Of a stretch of 5,425 nt of DNA, positions 5,112 through 5,425 are shown piece after piece. Within the stretch, counting starts at the first letter, position 1. Each line of letters begins with the position of its first letter. The stretch is from Nitrospirota bacterium (GTDB taxonomy: Bacteria; Nitrospirota; Thermodesulfovibrionia; Thermodesulfovibrionales; SM23-35): contig JAGSYM010000093.1 of the NCBI GenBank assembly GCA_018262395.1, positions 1 to 5,425 on the forward strand, read 5' to 3'. Below the pieces are notes generated by a model, which was not told where the DNA came from, searched no databases, and was given only the letters and a program-made list of their open reading frames with translations. The position numbers were made by a program, and so were the translations under genes.

Positions 5112-5425
5112 TAAGAATTCTCATAGCAGATGATCATCCCCTGTTTCGTGAAGGACTGAGACACATCCTCGCAGGATGTCCTGATTTTACTGTTGCCGAC
5201 GAAGCAAGTAATGGACAGGAAGTCTTTGAGAAAGTGTGGAATAATGAGTACGATATGGTTTTGCTGGACATTGCAATGCCTGGAGCACCGGGACTTGAAG
5301 TCTTGAAAGGACTTAAAAATGAAAAACCAAAACTCCCTGTTCTTGTTTTGAGCATGTATCCTGAAGAGCAGTATGCAGTCCGGGTTATAAAGGCCGGTGC
5401 TTCCGGATATCTTACCAAAGGAAGT
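5108..5425 (+). CDS. NarL/LuxR-type response regulator, receiver domain, cut by window edge
   Basis: The visible 106 codons form almost a whole CheY-like receiver: MIRILIADDHPLFREGL with the acidic pair Asp8-Asp9, VLLDIAMPG (51-59) with Asp54 as predicted phosphate acceptor, VLSMYPEEQYA (80-90) with Ser82 in the Thr/Ser switch position, and KAGASGYLTKGS with conserved Lys104. The ADDHPLFREGL opening and the KAGASGYLTK ending are typical of the NarL/FixJ group, so a LuxR-type helix-turn-helix is expected beyond the window; this is inferred. The ATG overlaps the kinase stop as ATGA (5108-5111) and has no strong Shine-Dalgarno, pointing to translational coupling. It is the obvious partner of the HisKA_3 kinase. 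Its target genes cannot be told from here. Confidence 0.95.
   Translation, partial: MIRILIADDHPLFREGLRHILAGCPDFTVADEASNGQEVFEKVWNNEYDMVLLDIAMPGAPGLEVLKGLKNEKPKLPVLVLSMYPEEQYAVRVIKAGASGYLTKGS

Overview
The window looks like a chromosomal stretch of a Gram-negative bacterium of moderate GC content. A periplasmic lipoprotein carrier (LolA) implies an outer membrane. The mix of a LipM-like octanoyltransferase, a fold-type IV aminotransferase and a soluble multi-PAS histidine kinase would fit Nitrospirota or Desulfobacterota/Geobacter-like lineages. That placement is an impression from protein style, not a demonstrated assignment. The genes seen are housekeeping or signalling genes; I see no transposase, phage gene, CRISPR array or RNA gene.

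Layout. Positions 1-956 are read on the minus strand as a two-gene unit: lolA (956 to 300), followed after 8 nt by the 5' part of tsaD (GTG start at 291, running off the window at base 1). Positions 957-1083 are a divergent intergenic region with a fair promoter candidate for lolA. On the plus strand follow a LipM-type octanoyltransferase (1084-1893) and, after 46 nt, a class IV PLP aminotransferase of BCAT/IlvE type (1940-2833). A 457-nt gap (2834-3290) holds no convincing gene, but it contains a perfect 10-bp inverted repeat, a second smaller one and a good promoter plus Shine-Dalgarno. Next is a two-component pair: a soluble triple-PAS NarL-type histidine kinase (3291-5111), overlapping by ATGA the receiver domain of its response regulator (5108 to the window end).

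How the genes relate. lolA and tsaD share a transcript by spacing but not an obvious pathway (lipoprotein trafficking versus the t6A tRNA modification). lipM feeds the lipoylation of GcvH and 2-oxoacid dehydrogenases, and the aminotransferase most likely handles branched-chain amino acids. The two share orientation, but the second has its own extended -10 box placed so that its mRNA could be leaderless. The kinase and regulator are clearly one translationally coupled signalling module; its stimulus and targets are not visible here.

I found no evidence for a wholly new system. The points most worth a second look are the possible leaderless aminotransferase transcript, the inverted repeats upstream of the kinase, and the low-complexity loop just before the catalytic cysteine of the LipM homologue.
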